A stretch of 53,126 nt of DNA from Silicimonas sp. (GCA_022340315.1 JAJDOD010000077.1:1-53126), one strand, 5' to 3'. Shown: positions 16,271-24,699, counted from the first letter of the stretch. Notes: a model not told the origin generated them from the letters alone. Numbers and translations are program-made.

Positions 16271-17557
16271 ATGCGAGCCTTGCCCTTGTCCCTCGTGCTT
16301 TTGGCAGCTCCGGCCGCTGCGGCGGATTTCAGAGTGCTGGCGGGGCACGGAGGTCCGGTCATGGATGCCGCCATATCGGACGATGGAACGCATGCGTTGA
16401 CCGCGAGCTTTGACAACTCGGTGGGTTACTGGGCGCTTGGCGGCGAGGTCGTAAGCTGGCTCGAGGGCCACCGGGCGGCAGTCAAGACGGTAGCCTTCAT
16501 CGACGACCGACGGGCCGCCTCCGGCGGCGATGATTTCGCGATCACGCTTTGGGATCTCGCCAGCGGCACGCAAACCGCCCGGCTCGAGGGCCACAAGGGA
16601 CAGGTCGCGGGGCTTGCCGTCTCGCCGGATGGGAGCGTGCTGGCATCGGCGTCGTGGGATGGTTCCGTGGGATTGTGGAGCCTGCCGGGCGGCAAGCCGA
16701 TTGCGCTGATGACCGGGCATGGTGGCGTGGTCAACGATGTGGCATTCTCGGCGGATGGAACGCAGCTCTACTCGGCCTCGGCGGATGGCACGATTCGCGT
16801 CTGGCGCGTGGCCGAAGCGGTCGAGACGCGGCAACTGGTCCATCACGGTTTCGGAGTGAACAAGCTGTTGGTCGGCGACGGATGGCTCGCCTATGGCGCG
16901 GTCGATGGCGGCACCCGTATCGTCGAGACCGAGAGCGCCGAGGAGATTGCCGACCTGACGCTCGACCGGCGCCCGATCCTTGCCCTTGCCGCCGCTCCCG
17001 ACAGCAGCGAGATTGCAGTTGGTGATGGCGAAGGCTTTGTCATGACCGTGGACACCCGGAGCTGGAAGATCAGCGGCGACTACAAGGCCGCAGGCAAGGG
17101 GCCGGTCTGGGCGCTCGCCTATACCGCCGACGGAAAGAGCCTCCTGGCGGGCGGGATCGACGACGCCGGTTATATCTGGCCCGCCCATAACCGGCTGGAT
17201 GCACCGATAATGGCGACGAAGGAGCGGGGCTTTCTGCGCGATCCCGGAGAGATGTCGAATGGTGAAAGGCAGTTCCGCAGGAAATGCTCGATCTGCCACA
17301 GCCTGACCGATGATGGCGCCCGACGAGCAGGCCCGCATTTGGGCGGCCTGTTCGGCCGGGATGCCGGCAGCGTCGAAGGCTACTCCTATTCCCAGACGGT
17401 TTCCGCGCTCGACTTCGAGTGGTCTGCAACGACCATTGACCGGCTCTTCGATCTTGGTCCGGACCACTTCATTCCCGGCTCGAAAATGCCTATGCAACGT
17501 ATCGTGAAACCCGAGGATCGCGCCGACCTGATCGCGTTCCTGAAAGACAACACGTGA
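16271..17557 (+). CDS. Periplasmic WD40 beta-propeller fused to a class I cytochrome c
   Basis: A 428-residue exported protein. A signal peptide (~1-18, ending AAAA) leads into WD40-type repeats from about residue 20 to 310. Repeats read HGGPVMDAAISDDGTHALTA, GHRAAVKTVAF, GHKGQVAGLAVSPDGSVLAS and GHGGVVNDVAFSADGTQLYS. A cytochrome c domain follows, with heme-binding C339-S-I-C342-H343 and a likely distal Met in GSKMPM (M406 or M408). AGPHLGGLFGRDAGSVEGYSYS is typical of class I cytochromes c. Its start is 3 bp after fdhC, so it is almost certainly in the operon. It may dock to the dehydrogenase and take or hand on electrons to periplasmic acceptors; this is inference. No loss of heme residues is seen. 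Confidence 0.91.
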   Translation: MRALPLSLVLLAAPAAAADFRVLAGHGGPVMDAAISDDGTHALTASFDNSVGYWALGGEVVSWLEGHRAAVKTVAFIDDRRAASGGDDFAITLWDLASGTQTARLEGHKGQVAGLAVSPDGSVLASASWDGSVGLWSLPGGKPIALMTGHGGVVNDVAFSADGTQLYSASADGTIRVWRVAEAVETRQLVHHGFGVNKLLVGDGWLAYGAVDGGTRIVETESAEEIADLTLDRRPILALAAAPDSSEIAVGDGEGFVMTVDTRSWKISGDYKAAGKGPVWALAYTADGKSLLAGGIDDAGYIWPAHNRLDAPIMATKERGFLRDPGEMSNGERQFRRKCSICHSLTDDGARRAGPHLGGLFGRDAGSVEGYSYSQTVSALDFEWSATTIDRLFDLGPDHFIPGSKMPMQRIVKPEDRADLIAFLKDNT

Positions 17558-17567
17558 GGAGACGACC

Positions 17568-17693
17568 ATGAAAGCCATGCTGAGTGCCTTTGTCGTTATG
17601 GGTTTGATCTCGGTCGGAGCGTATTACGGTCTGCACGAGGCGGGGTTCGGTTCGGATGAGCGTCAGACTTCCGACTCGGTACGGCTCGACTGA
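17568..17693 (+). CDS. 41-residue single-span membrane protein
   Basis: A very short gene starting 10 bp after the WD40-cytochrome c stop, with GAGGAGA before the ATG. The product has one hydrophobic segment (~residues 3-22, containing FVVMGLISVGAYYGL) and a short polar tail. It resembles no family that I recognise. Its spacing, ribosome site and position between two coding regions argue that it is translated. It may be a small assembly or stabilising subunit of the membrane complex. Confidence 0.6.
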   Translation: MKAMLSAFVVMGLISVGAYYGLHEAGFGSDERQTSDSVRLD

Positions 17694-17694
17694 G

Positions 17695-17880
17695 ATGTTG
17701 GAGTATCTCGGCCTTTGGGTTCTGCTGGCGATGACACTGAACATGTGGGCGCTGCTCTCGGTCGTCGCATCGCCAGCCCGATGGCGAACGAAAGGTATCT
17801 GGGCCGTTGGCCTGCTGCTCTTGCCGGGGCTGGGCTTTCTTGTTTGGTTTCTCGTCGGGCCGCGCGGGGCGCGTGGTTGA
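17695..17880 (+). CDS. PLDc_N-type two-helix membrane protein
   Basis: A 61-residue protein with two membrane segments (residues ~3-24 and ~35-55). It ends in the LLPGLGFLVWFLVGPRGARG pattern typical of the phospholipase D N-terminal (PLDc_N) mini-domain. The ATG at 17695 begins one base after the preceding stop, which implies co-translation. Stand-alone PLDc_N proteins have no established biochemical activity. It closes the formate dehydrogenase run on this strand. Confidence 0.75.
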   Translation: MLEYLGLWVLLAMTLNMWALLSVVASPARWRTKGIWAVGLLLLPGLGFLVWFLVGPRGARG

Positions 17881-17915
17881 AAAATCCGCTTCTCTCCGTG
17901 GTCCAGTTGATCTAG

Positions 17916-17932
17916 GGGTGGAAAAACCACCC
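17916..17932 (+). promoter_or_regulatory. Short hairpin before the amidotransferase gene
   Basis: A perfect 6-bp stem, GGGTGG with CCACCC, closes an AAAAA loop. It lies in the 61-bp gap between the fdh run and the amidotransferase, ending 9 bp before that ATG. No T-tract follows. It could weakly terminate the upstream message or shield the downstream start, whose ribosome site (GGGTGAC) is poor. Confidence 0.3.
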
Positions 17933-17941
17933 GGGTGACAC

Positions 17942-18622
17942 ATGAAAATCGGCATTCTGCAATGCGGCCATTTCCCGACCGCTGAGGGCTATCCGGAGCA
18001 CACTTACGGCGATCTCTATGCGGGATTGCTGGCGGGCCGCGGCCTGGATTTCCAGACGTGGTCCGTGGTCGACATGGAATTTCCCGACAGCGTGGAGGAC
18101 GCGGACGGCTGGCTGATCTCGGGATCAAAGCACGGAGCCTACGAGGACGAGCCGTTCATCCGTCGGCTGGAGGAGTTCATCCGCGAGGCCTATGCCAAGA
18201 ACATCCCTCTGGTCGGGATTTGTTTCGGCCACCAGATCATTGCCCAGGCCCTGGGCGGAAAGGTCGAGAAGTTCTCAGGCGGCTGGTCGCTCGGCCGCCA
18301 GGTCTATGACATCGAAGGGGGCGAGGTGGCGCTGAATGCCTGGCACCAGGACCAGATCACCCGGTTGCCCGAGGACGCGACCGTGATCGGCCGCAGCGCG
18401 AATTGCGAATATGCAGCCCTTGCCTACAAGGGGCGCGCCTTCTCGGTTCAGCCCCATCCCGAGTTCTCGGATGACGAGGTGTCGCTGCTTCTGAAAGTAC
18501 GCCGGGCAGCTCTCAACGAGACCCAAGCCGAGACGGTGCGCGAGAACCTTGGCAAGCCGCTTGCCAACGCGGCCCTGGGTGACCGGATCGCGGCATTTTT
18601 CAAGGAGTCGGCGCATGGCTGA
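17942..18622 (+). CDS. Class I glutamine amidotransferase (GMP synthase-like), polyamine cluster
   Basis: A 226-residue class I amidotransferase domain protein with the catalytic triad visible: C94 in GICFGHQ, and H172 and E174 in QPHPEF. The oxyanion-type LISGSKHGAYED loop is also present. The family hydrolyses gamma-glutamyl amides. Linked to a PuuA-like synthetase and a PuuB-like oxidase, it may cleave gamma-glutamyl intermediates of putrescine or another polyamine, playing the role of PuuD. That substrate is inferred from neighbours. Its end overlaps the synthetase start by 8 bp. Confidence 0.91.
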   Translation: MKIGILQCGHFPTAEGYPEHTYGDLYAGLLAGRGLDFQTWSVVDMEFPDSVEDADGWLISGSKHGAYEDEPFIRRLEEFIREAYAKNIPLVGICFGHQIIAQALGGKVEKFSGGWSLGRQVYDIEGGEVALNAWHQDQITRLPEDATVIGRSANCEYAALAYKGRAFSVQPHPEFSDDEVSLLLKVRRAALNETQAETVRENLGKPLANAALGDRIAAFFKESAHG

Positions 18623-19973
18623 CTGGATGAGCAAGGCCCCGAAGGCCACGAAGGAATTCGTCGATGGCAGGCGGGTTGACGAGATCGAGTGCCTTATCTC
18701 GGATCTCTCCGGCATTGCACGCGGCAAGGCTATGCCTGCCTCGAAGTTCGCGCGACAGACCCATTTTTATCTGCCGAATTCGATCTACTACCAGACGATA
18801 ACCGGCGGCTGGTCCGACGAGGCTGCGACCGATGGCTTCACTGAACCCGACATGGTGATGAAGCCAGACTACTCGACGGCCCGCGCCGCGCCCTGGACTG
18901 CGGACTGCACGCTTCAGGTGATCCACGATGCGTATACGAAAGAGGGCGATCTGGTGCCTTATGCGCCACGCAACGTGCTTCAGCGCGTGGTCGATCTGTA
19001 TCGTGCGCGCGGCTGGAAGCCTGTTGTTGCGCCCGAGATGGAGTTCTACCTGGTCGCCCGAAACGTCGATCCGGCGCAGGAGATCAAGGCGATGACCGGC
19101 CGCTCGGGCCGACCCGCGGCGGCGCGCCAGGCCTATTCGGTCTCGGCTGTCGATGAATTCGGCCCGGTGATCGACGACATCTACGACTTCGCCGAGGCGC
19201 AGGGCTTCGAGATTGACGGGATCACCCAGGAAGGCGGTGCCGGGCAGCTCGAGATCAACATGCGGCACGGCGATGCCATCAAGCTGGCCGACGAAATCTT
19301 CTATTTTAAACGCCTGATCCGCGAGGCCGCGCTGCGCCACAATTGTTTCGCGACCTTCATGGCGAAACCGATCGAGGGCGAGCCGGGCTCGGCCATGCAC
19401 ATTCACCATTCGGTGCTGTCCACCGAAACCGGCAAGAACGTCTTTACCGGCGTGGGTGACGAGGAGACGCCGGAATTCATGCATTTCATCGGTGGCCTGC
19501 AGCATTACATGTCTGCCGCGACCATCGTTTTCGCGCCCTACGTGAACTCGTTCCGGCGCTACGTGAAGGACCACGCCGCGCCGATCAATATCGAGTGGGG
19601 CCGCGACAACAGGACCACCGCGATCCGCGTACCCGTGGCCGATCCGCAAGCCCGGCGGGTGGAAAACCGGATCGCGGGCATGGACTGCAACCCCTACCTC
19701 GGGATCGCGGCTTCGCTGGCATGCGGGTATCTCGGCATGGTCGAGAAGATCGCGCCGAAGGAGGAATTCAAGGGCGACGCCTATGATGCCGAGGAGGAAC
19801 TGCCGCGCGGCATCTACGCGGCCCTTGACGAATTCTCCGCCGCCAAGTCCTTGCGCGAGGTGTTGGGAGAAGGTTTCTGCCACGTCTACGGGGCGGTCAA
19901 GGAGGCCGAGTACGACGACTTCCTTCAGGTGATCTCTCCCTGGGAACGCGAGCACCTTCTTCTCAACGTCTGA
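18615..19973 (+). CDS. Glutamine synthetase-family gamma-glutamylpolyamine synthetase
   Basis: A 452-residue glutamine synthetase homologue of the PuuA type, which ligates glutamate to the amino group of a polyamine using ATP. Motifs include the metal-binding PEMEFYLV (~140), GITQEGGAGQLEINMRHGDA, FMAKPIEGEPGSAMHIHHS and NRTTAIRVP (the ATP/Arg region). ENRIAGMDCNPYLGIAAS is also present. It lacks the adenylylation Tyr region of GlnA. The ATG at 18615 follows AAGGAG. It overlaps the amidotransferase gene and precedes the FAD oxidase by 15 bp, giving a three-gene gamma-glutamyl pathway. Confidence 0.92.
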   Translation: MADWMSKAPKATKEFVDGRRVDEIECLISDLSGIARGKAMPASKFARQTHFYLPNSIYYQTITGGWSDEAATDGFTEPDMVMKPDYSTARAAPWTADCTLQVIHDAYTKEGDLVPYAPRNVLQRVVDLYRARGWKPVVAPEMEFYLVARNVDPAQEIKAMTGRSGRPAAARQAYSVSAVDEFGPVIDDIYDFAEAQGFEIDGITQEGGAGQLEINMRHGDAIKLADEIFYFKRLIREAALRHNCFATFMAKPIEGEPGSAMHIHHSVLSTETGKNVFTGVGDEETPEFMHFIGGLQHYMSAATIVFAPYVNSFRRYVKDHAAPINIEWGRDNRTTAIRVPVADPQARRVENRIAGMDCNPYLGIAASLACGYLGMVEKIAPKEEFKGDAYDAEEELPRGIYAALDEFSAAKSLREVLGEGFCHVYGAVKEAEYDDFLQVISPWEREHLLLNV

Positions 19974-19988
19974 GCCGGTGACGTCGCC

Positions 19989-21281
19989 ATGAACCCGCTC
20001 TATCGCAACGACGCGCCCGGCGCTTTCCCGCCCAGCTACTATGCGGCCACGGCTGACATTCCGCCGGAACGTCCGGCGCTCGACGGTGACATCTCGGCAG
20101 ATCTGGCGATCATCGGGGCGGGTTACACCGGCCTTTCCACGGCTCTTCATGCCGCCGGGAAGGGACTCGACGTTGTCGTGGTGGATGCCCACCGCGTTGG
20201 CTTCGGCGCATCGGGCCGCAACGGCGGCCAGGTCGGAACGGGCTGGAATATGGACCAGCACAAGCTCGTCCGGAAAGTCGGTGCTGGGGATGCGCGCAAA
20301 CTGTGGGACCTGACCGTTGAAGCGAAGGCGCTGACCCGTGACCTCGTTGCCCGTTTCGCACCGGACGCGGCCTACAAGCCGGGTGTCCTGCACGGAGAAT
20401 GGACGGCCACGGGAGCCGCGCAGCTTCGCGAGCATGGCGAGTGGCTTTCCCAGAACTACGGCTATGAAACCCAGTTTCTCGATCGCGAAGCGGTGCGGGA
20501 TGTGTGCAAAAGCCCGGTCTATCGGGGCGGACTGCTCGACATGGACGCCGGGCACCTGCACCCGCTGCGCTATGTTCTCGGAGTGGCGCGGGGCGCCGAG
20601 GAAGCAGGTGCGAGGATATTTGAGCGAACCGAGGCGCTGGCGCTGTCCGAAGGAGCGGTGCGCACCGCCAATGGTGTCATCCGCGCGAGCCATGTGGTCG
20701 TGGCCGGAAATGGCTATCTCTCTGACATCAGCGACGAGATTGCGGCCAACGTCATGCCGATCAACAGCTTTATCGCGGCGACGGAACCCCTGGGCGATCG
20801 CGCGGCCGAAGTGCTTGGCCGTGACGTCGCTGTTGCCGACGACAAGTTCGTGGTCAATTACTTCCGGCTGAGCGAAGACGGGCGCTTGCTCTTCGGCGGG
20901 CGCGAGAACTATGGGATTGGTTTCCCCACGGATATCGACACGGCGCTGCGCCGCCGGATGGAGCGGCTCTTTCCGCAATTGGCAGGTGTCGGTATCGACT
21001 ACAGCTGGGGCGGCACGCTTGGCATAACCATGACCCGTTTGCCGTTTGTCCGCCGCATCGGCCCCACGACGATCGCCGCGGGCGGCTTCTCCGGGCATGG
21101 CGTCGCGCTCACCGGCCTTGTCGGCAAGGTTCTGGCCGAAGCAATTGCCGGGCAGCATGGCCGTTTCGACCTGCTGACGAAGCTCCCGGTTCCGCCGTTT
21201 CCTGGCGGCAAGCACGCGCGCGCCCCGCTTCTTACGCTTGCGATGACCTGGTTTGCCCTGAGGGACAGGCTCGGGATCTGA
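19989..21281 (+). CDS. FAD-dependent oxidoreductase, gamma-glutamylputrescine oxidase-like
   Basis: A 430-residue DAO-fold flavoprotein similar to PuuB, which oxidises gamma-glutamylputrescine to the aldehyde with release of ammonia. The N-terminal SYYAAT is typical. The dinucleotide motif is IIGAGYTGLSTA (residues ~41-52), followed by GASGRNGGQVGTGW (~73-86). C-terminal SWGGTLGITMTRLP and GGFSGHGVALTGLVGK complete the flavin site. It is the last gene of the polyamine cluster and is followed by a palindromic repeat element. The exact amine substrate cannot be read from sequence. Confidence 0.92.
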   Translation: MNPLYRNDAPGAFPPSYYAATADIPPERPALDGDISADLAIIGAGYTGLSTALHAAGKGLDVVVVDAHRVGFGASGRNGGQVGTGWNMDQHKLVRKVGAGDARKLWDLTVEAKALTRDLVARFAPDAAYKPGVLHGEWTATGAAQLREHGEWLSQNYGYETQFLDREAVRDVCKSPVYRGGLLDMDAGHLHPLRYVLGVARGAEEAGARIFERTEALALSEGAVRTANGVIRASHVVVAGNGYLSDISDEIAANVMPINSFIAATEPLGDRAAEVLGRDVAVADDKFVVNYFRLSEDGRLLFGGRENYGIGFPTDIDTALRRRMERLFPQLAGVGIDYSWGGTLGITMTRLPFVRRIGPTTIAAGGFSGHGVALTGLVGKVLAEAIAGQHGRFDLLTKLPVPPFPGGKHARAPLLTLAMTWFALRDRLGI

Positions 21282-21292
21282 GAAATGCCCGC

Positions 21293-21380
21293 TGGTTTCA
21301 TCGGTCCGTAAATATCCCGGGGCGCGAGCGAAGCTAGCGGGGCGGAGGCCCGCCGGGCGACGCCGGAAGGCGGCGCAACC
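21293..21380. repeat. Palindromic intergenic element, copy A
   Basis: An element lying between two convergent genes. Its left end, TGGTTTCATCGGTCCGTAAA then TATCCCGGGG, closely matches the left end of copy B at 43012. It continues with several small inverted repeats: GC-AGC-GAA-GCT-GC near 21325, GGCGG-AGGC-CCGCC near 21341, and CGCC-GGAA-GGCG at 21361-21372. It is likely a member of a dispersed repeat family. It may double as a bidirectional terminator. Confidence 0.6.
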
Positions 21381-21382
21381 GT

Positions 21383-22114
21383 TTAACCGAACAACCGGTA
21401 ATACGCCCAGTCCGGAAGGAACTGGCTCAATCGGAACAGCGCACCGAAATGGCGGGGAAAGTTCCGTGCGAAGTCGTCGCCCTGCATATGTTCGACGAAT
21501 AGGCGCGCGGCTTCTTCCGGCTCCATGATAAATGGCATCTTGAAGTCGTTCTTCTCGGTGAGCCGCGTCTTGATGAAGCCCGGATTGACCAATTGCACAT
21601 CGACCCCAGTCTTCCGAAGGTCGGCATAAAGCGTCTCGGCCAGCGACATGATCCCCGCCTTCGACGCCCCATACCCATTGGCGCCCGGCAGCCCCCGGAA
21701 CCCCGAAAGCGAGCCGGTAAGCACGATGTGACCCTGATCGCGTTCGATCATTCCCGGCAAGACATGTCCCAGCACGCGCGCTGCACCCGTCAGGTTGATA
21801 TCCAGCATCGTGGCGACCTTCTCGCCGTCGAACTCGGATGCCGTGAGAGGCCAGTAGACGCCAGCCAGATAGACCAGACCATCGACCTTGCCTGCCGCCG
21901 CCGCTGCTTCTGCCACGCTCGCGGCGTCGGAAACGTCGATCGGTACAACATCAGACTTGCCCGGCAGGCCGTCTGCCAATTCCCTCAACGCGCCTTCGTT
22001 CCGTGCGCTCAGGATCAATTCGGCGCCGGTTTTCGACAGCTCCTGTGCCACGGCTCGCCCGAGACCTTGGCTCGCGCCCACCAGCCAATAACGCTTTCCC
22101 GGCCAATCCCTCAT
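21383..22114 (-). CDS. SDR-family oxidoreductase of the RpoE-divergent operon
   Basis: A 243-residue classical short-chain dehydrogenase. It shows the cofactor motif GASQGLGRA (residues ~13-21), an active-site Ser in LTGSLSG (S135), and Y148-x3-K152 in GYGASK. It reduces or oxidises carbonyl/alcohol groups with NAD(P)(H); the substrate is unknown. It is the last gene of the five-gene minus-strand operon headed by the FAD protein. It starts one base after the DUF3833 stop. An equivalent SDR gene closes the rpoE-linked operon in Rhodobacter sphaeroides, as far as I recall. Confidence 0.92.
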   Translation of the reverse strand: MRDWPGKRYWLVGASQGLGRAVAQELSKTGAELILSARNEGALRELADGLPGKSDVVPIDVSDAASVAEAAAAAGKVDGLVYLAGVYWPLTASEFDGEKVATMLDINLTGAARVLGHVLPGMIERDQGHIVLTGSLSGFRGLPGANGYGASKAGIMSLAETLYADLRKTGVDVQLVNPGFIKTRLTEKNDFKMPFIMEPEEAARLFVEHMQGDDFARNFPRHFGALFRLSQFLPDWAYYRLFG

Positions 22115-22115
22115 C

Positions 22116-22697
22116 TCACGCGGCCTTCCGCTGCGCGGCCACGGATGGATCGGGACGGATCGTCGCTACCAGTTCGCCGACCTTGATGCCGAACTTCCGA
22201 AACTGGCTGCGGTTCATGACCGTGCCGTTGTCCAGCAGGTACATCCAGTCCACGACGTCGAGCACATGGCCGCCACCGCCTTCGGGAAGCCTGATGCAGT
22301 ATTTCAGCCTCACCCCGGAGCCAGCCTGCCGGCCCGTGCCGCTGCCGACAAGATCATCGGCTTCGGCCCTGATCCGGCCTGTATTGTCGACTGACAGCCG
22401 CCATTCGCGGTGCTGCTCACTGCCGCTGTCATAGATGAATTGCTCACGCATGACGCCGTCATTGCCTTCCCAGGTCGCGTCGAATCGCGCGGTGAATCGC
22501 GAGGCAACGCGGCCCGTGGGGCCATATATGATGCCGTCGCAAAGCAGCGCCCCGTTGAGGACTTCACGAACGTTGAACTCCGGGCCGCCTGAATAGTCAT
22601 CCACTGTCTGCGCCAGGAAACCGAACCGACGGCTTGCAAGCCAGCCAAGACCCGCGACGCATGCCGCGCCGATGAGGAAAGAGAAAATATCCATCAT
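22116..22697 (-). CDS. DUF3833 family protein
   Basis: A 193-residue protein of the DUF3833 family with an N-terminal hydrophobic segment (residues ~3-20). A beta-rich body follows, with EFNVREVLNGALLCDGIIYGPTG and ends with the DWMYLLDNGTVMNRSQFRKFG block. It is probably membrane-anchored and faces the periplasm. Function is unknown; it is a frequent partner of DUF1365 and SDR genes in stress-induced lipid-modification operons. The ATG at 22697 overlaps the MFS stop as ATGA, which fixes the start. Confidence 0.88.
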   Translation of the reverse strand: MMDIFSFLIGAACVAGLGWLASRRFGFLAQTVDDYSGGPEFNVREVLNGALLCDGIIYGPTGRVASRFTARFDATWEGNDGVMREQFIYDSGSEQHREWRLSVDNTGRIRAEADDLVGSGTGRQAGSGVRLKYCIRLPEGGGGHVLDVVDWMYLLDNGTVMNRSQFRKFGIKVGELVATIRPDPSVAAQRKAA

Positions 22698-23947
22698 TGT
22701 GCTTTTCCATTCAGGGCGGTTCCTCCGCTCGCTTCGATTGGCGTCGCCGCCAGGAGCAGGAGTGCAGCCAGTTTCAGTCCGCAGGGCAAAACCGCGTATG
22801 AGAGGCTGAGCGCCACAAGTGCCTCTTCAGGTTGATTTGTTGAGCCCGCCCGGAAGCCTGCTGCATCGAGAAGAGGCAGAAGAACGATGGCGGCGAAGGC
22901 GAGCGAGAATTTCGAGACGAAGGACCAGAGGCCGAATCCTTCGGCTGCACTGGGCGCGACTTTCGACATGCGCGCGGCGAATAGCGCCGGGAGGAGTGTC
23001 ATGTCCGCGCCAAGCGCCGCGCCCGAGAAAAGGCAGATCACCGTGAACGCGGCGACATCCCCCGAACTCAGAAGCGCGGCCCAGCCGAACGAGGCCACGG
23101 CAAGAACCATCGCGAGCATCAGCACCGGCCTTGCGCCAAACTGTTGTGCCAGCCGGCTCCAGACCGGTGCGGCCCCGGCAGCGGCGAGGAAGAAGAGGAG
23201 GAGAAGCGGTCCCTCCCATCCGGGCGCGCCCAGGCGGGTTTCGACGAAAAACAGGAACAGGGTGGATGTCACCGCAACCGGTGTTGCGTTGAGGAGCGCG
23301 ATCAGCAGAAGCCTCCGGGCCAGCGGGTCCGAGAGGATGGGCTTCAGGCCGTCCGATGCACCCTTGGGCGCGCCGCTCCATTCCCGCCGCATCGCAAGGA
23401 CGGCGAGGGCAGTGAGAGCTACAAACAGGCAGGTGAAGACCAGGAACGGCGCATCGCTGATGCCGAGCAGAAGCACCGGCGCGACCGCTGCGAAGGACAC
23501 GCCGAGAAGCGCGCCGGTTTCGCGCCAGCCCGCCAGTTGCACATGGCCGTCGGCTCCCAGCTGCTCTGCTTTCGAGACACCCTCGGCATAGAAGCTGATG
23601 GTCAGGAAGCTAAAGGCCGAGAAGAGCAGGGCCAGAGTGATCGCGAACCAGAGAAGCGGCGCGAAAGGCGGGGTCACCGCGAAGAGGCTGAACATCGCAA
23701 GCGCCATGATCGCAGCTGCAACCGCAACGGCGCGTCGCCGGTACATCGACAGCCGCTCCGACAACCAGCCGAGAACTGGATCCTGAAGGACGTCCACGAG
23801 CCTGAGGATGAAAAGCACCGCGCCGAGTGCGGCGAGGCTTACTCCGAACTCATCCACGTAAAACTTGGGCGCGTGGATATAGATCGGCAGTCCGGCCATT
23901 GCCAACATGCCAGCAAAAAGCGCGTAGGGGGCGAGGGGCGCGCTCAT
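22694..23947 (-). CDS. MFS transporter (GPH/sugar:cation-like) of the RpoE-divergent operon
   Basis: A 417-residue polytopic protein with about 12 hydrophobic segments. The DVLQDPVLGWLSERLSMYRRR loop between helices 2 and 3 resembles the glycoside-pentoside-hexuronide-type MFS carriers. Substrate is unknown. The operon context suggests transport or flipping of a lipid or oxidised metabolite, which is inference. The start at 23947 overlaps the DUF1365 stop as ATGA and is preceded by GGAGG. A longer in-frame version with 20 extra residues would run back into the DUF1365 gene and is less likely. Confidence 0.9.
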   Translation of the reverse strand: MSAPLAPYALFAGMLAMAGLPIYIHAPKFYVDEFGVSLAALGAVLFILRLVDVLQDPVLGWLSERLSMYRRRAVAVAAAIMALAMFSLFAVTPPFAPLLWFAITLALLFSAFSFLTISFYAEGVSKAEQLGADGHVQLAGWRETGALLGVSFAAVAPVLLLGISDAPFLVFTCLFVALTALAVLAMRREWSGAPKGASDGLKPILSDPLARRLLLIALLNATPVAVTSTLFLFFVETRLGAPGWEGPLLLLFFLAAAGAAPVWSRLAQQFGARPVLMLAMVLAVASFGWAALLSSGDVAAFTVICLFSGAALGADMTLLPALFAARMSKVAPSAAEGFGLWSFVSKFSLAFAAIVLLPLLDAAGFRAGSTNQPEEALVALSLSYAVLPCGLKLAALLLLAATPIEASGGTALNGKAQ

Positions 23948-24699
23948 CGCGATACCTCCTCGGCGGGAGGCTCGGGGCGGGGTCGGAAGGCCACGCCTTT
24001 CCACCAAAGTTTCAGTGCCTGCCAGTGGATGAGGCCCAGAACTCGGCGGCTGCCCAGGGGGCGGCGCAGCATCGCGCCGACGATGCCTGCGTTCGTCAGT
24101 GGCGCGCGCTTGCCTGTGAGGGTGGCCAGCAGCCCGCCATCGCCCACGGCGAGGTCGATCCAGATGCCGATCCGGTCCGCGCCGATGTCAAAGCGGAACG
24201 TGTACCCGCCTTCGATTGGCTGAAAGGGCGAAACGTGGAAGATCTTTCGCGATTCAAGCGTGTCCGAGCGGGCAATGGGCGCGAAGTCGTCGCGATGGCA
24301 GAGGTACGAATGCCTGTCGCCATAGGTATTCGTGACCTCGGCGATCACCGTGCGCAGCGCGTCGTCCTCGTCGCGAACCAGCCAGAAGGCCACCGGGTTG
24401 AAGACGTGCCCGAAGACACGCGGTTGCGCGAGCAGTTCAATCCGATGGATCGCAAAAGGCGCATCCGCGAGGACCCGTCGCACCCAGGACGGGCCATCAC
24501 CGGATCGAGGCGCTCCGCCATGATCGCTGTCATGCAGCGATACGAGGCCGCGTTTGTTGCGGCTGAAGAGCCAGGGGCGCGAAAGTGCTGCCTCGGCATC
24601 GACAAGAACGTAGTCGACCGAATAACGAAACGCGTTCTGCGTCTGGCCCTTCCGGCCGTGGAACGTGGTGCCCCGGATATGTTCGGGCACTGATGTCAT
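23944..24699 (-). CDS. DUF1365 family protein
   Basis: A 251-residue DUF1365 protein. Hallmarks are FRYSVDYVLVDAEA near the start, the FGHVFNPVAFWLVRDE block (residues ~95-110), and EVTNTYGDRHSYLC. The HVSPFQPIEGGYTFRF stretch and LIHWQALKLWWKGV near the end are also present. Members sit beside FAD amine-oxidase-like genes in many bacteria. Relatives in Rhodobacter sphaeroides have been tied to lipid changes under singlet oxygen, in particular furan fatty acids, as I recall. The enzymatic step is not assignable from sequence. Start and stop both overlap neighbours through ATGA. Confidence 0.92.
   Translation of the reverse strand: MTSVPEHIRGTTFHGRKGQTQNAFRYSVDYVLVDAEAALSRPWLFSRNKRGLVSLHDSDHGGAPRSGDGPSWVRRVLADAPFAIHRIELLAQPRVFGHVFNPVAFWLVRDEDDALRTVIAEVTNTYGDRHSYLCHRDDFAPIARSDTLESRKIFHVSPFQPIEGGYTFRFDIGADRIGIWIDLAVGDGGLLATLTGKRAPLTNAGIVGAMLRRPLGSRRVLGLIHWQALKLWWKGVAFRPRPEPPAEEVSR

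Noticed and set aside
15074-17578. An 834-codon open frame on the minus strand
   Set aside because: It is antisense to fdhC and the WD40-cytochrome c gene and has no domain; high-GC codon use keeps the opposite strand open.
18600-21215. An 871-codon open frame on the minus strand
   Set aside because: It mirrors the glutamine synthetase and FAD oxidase genes and has no motif of its own.
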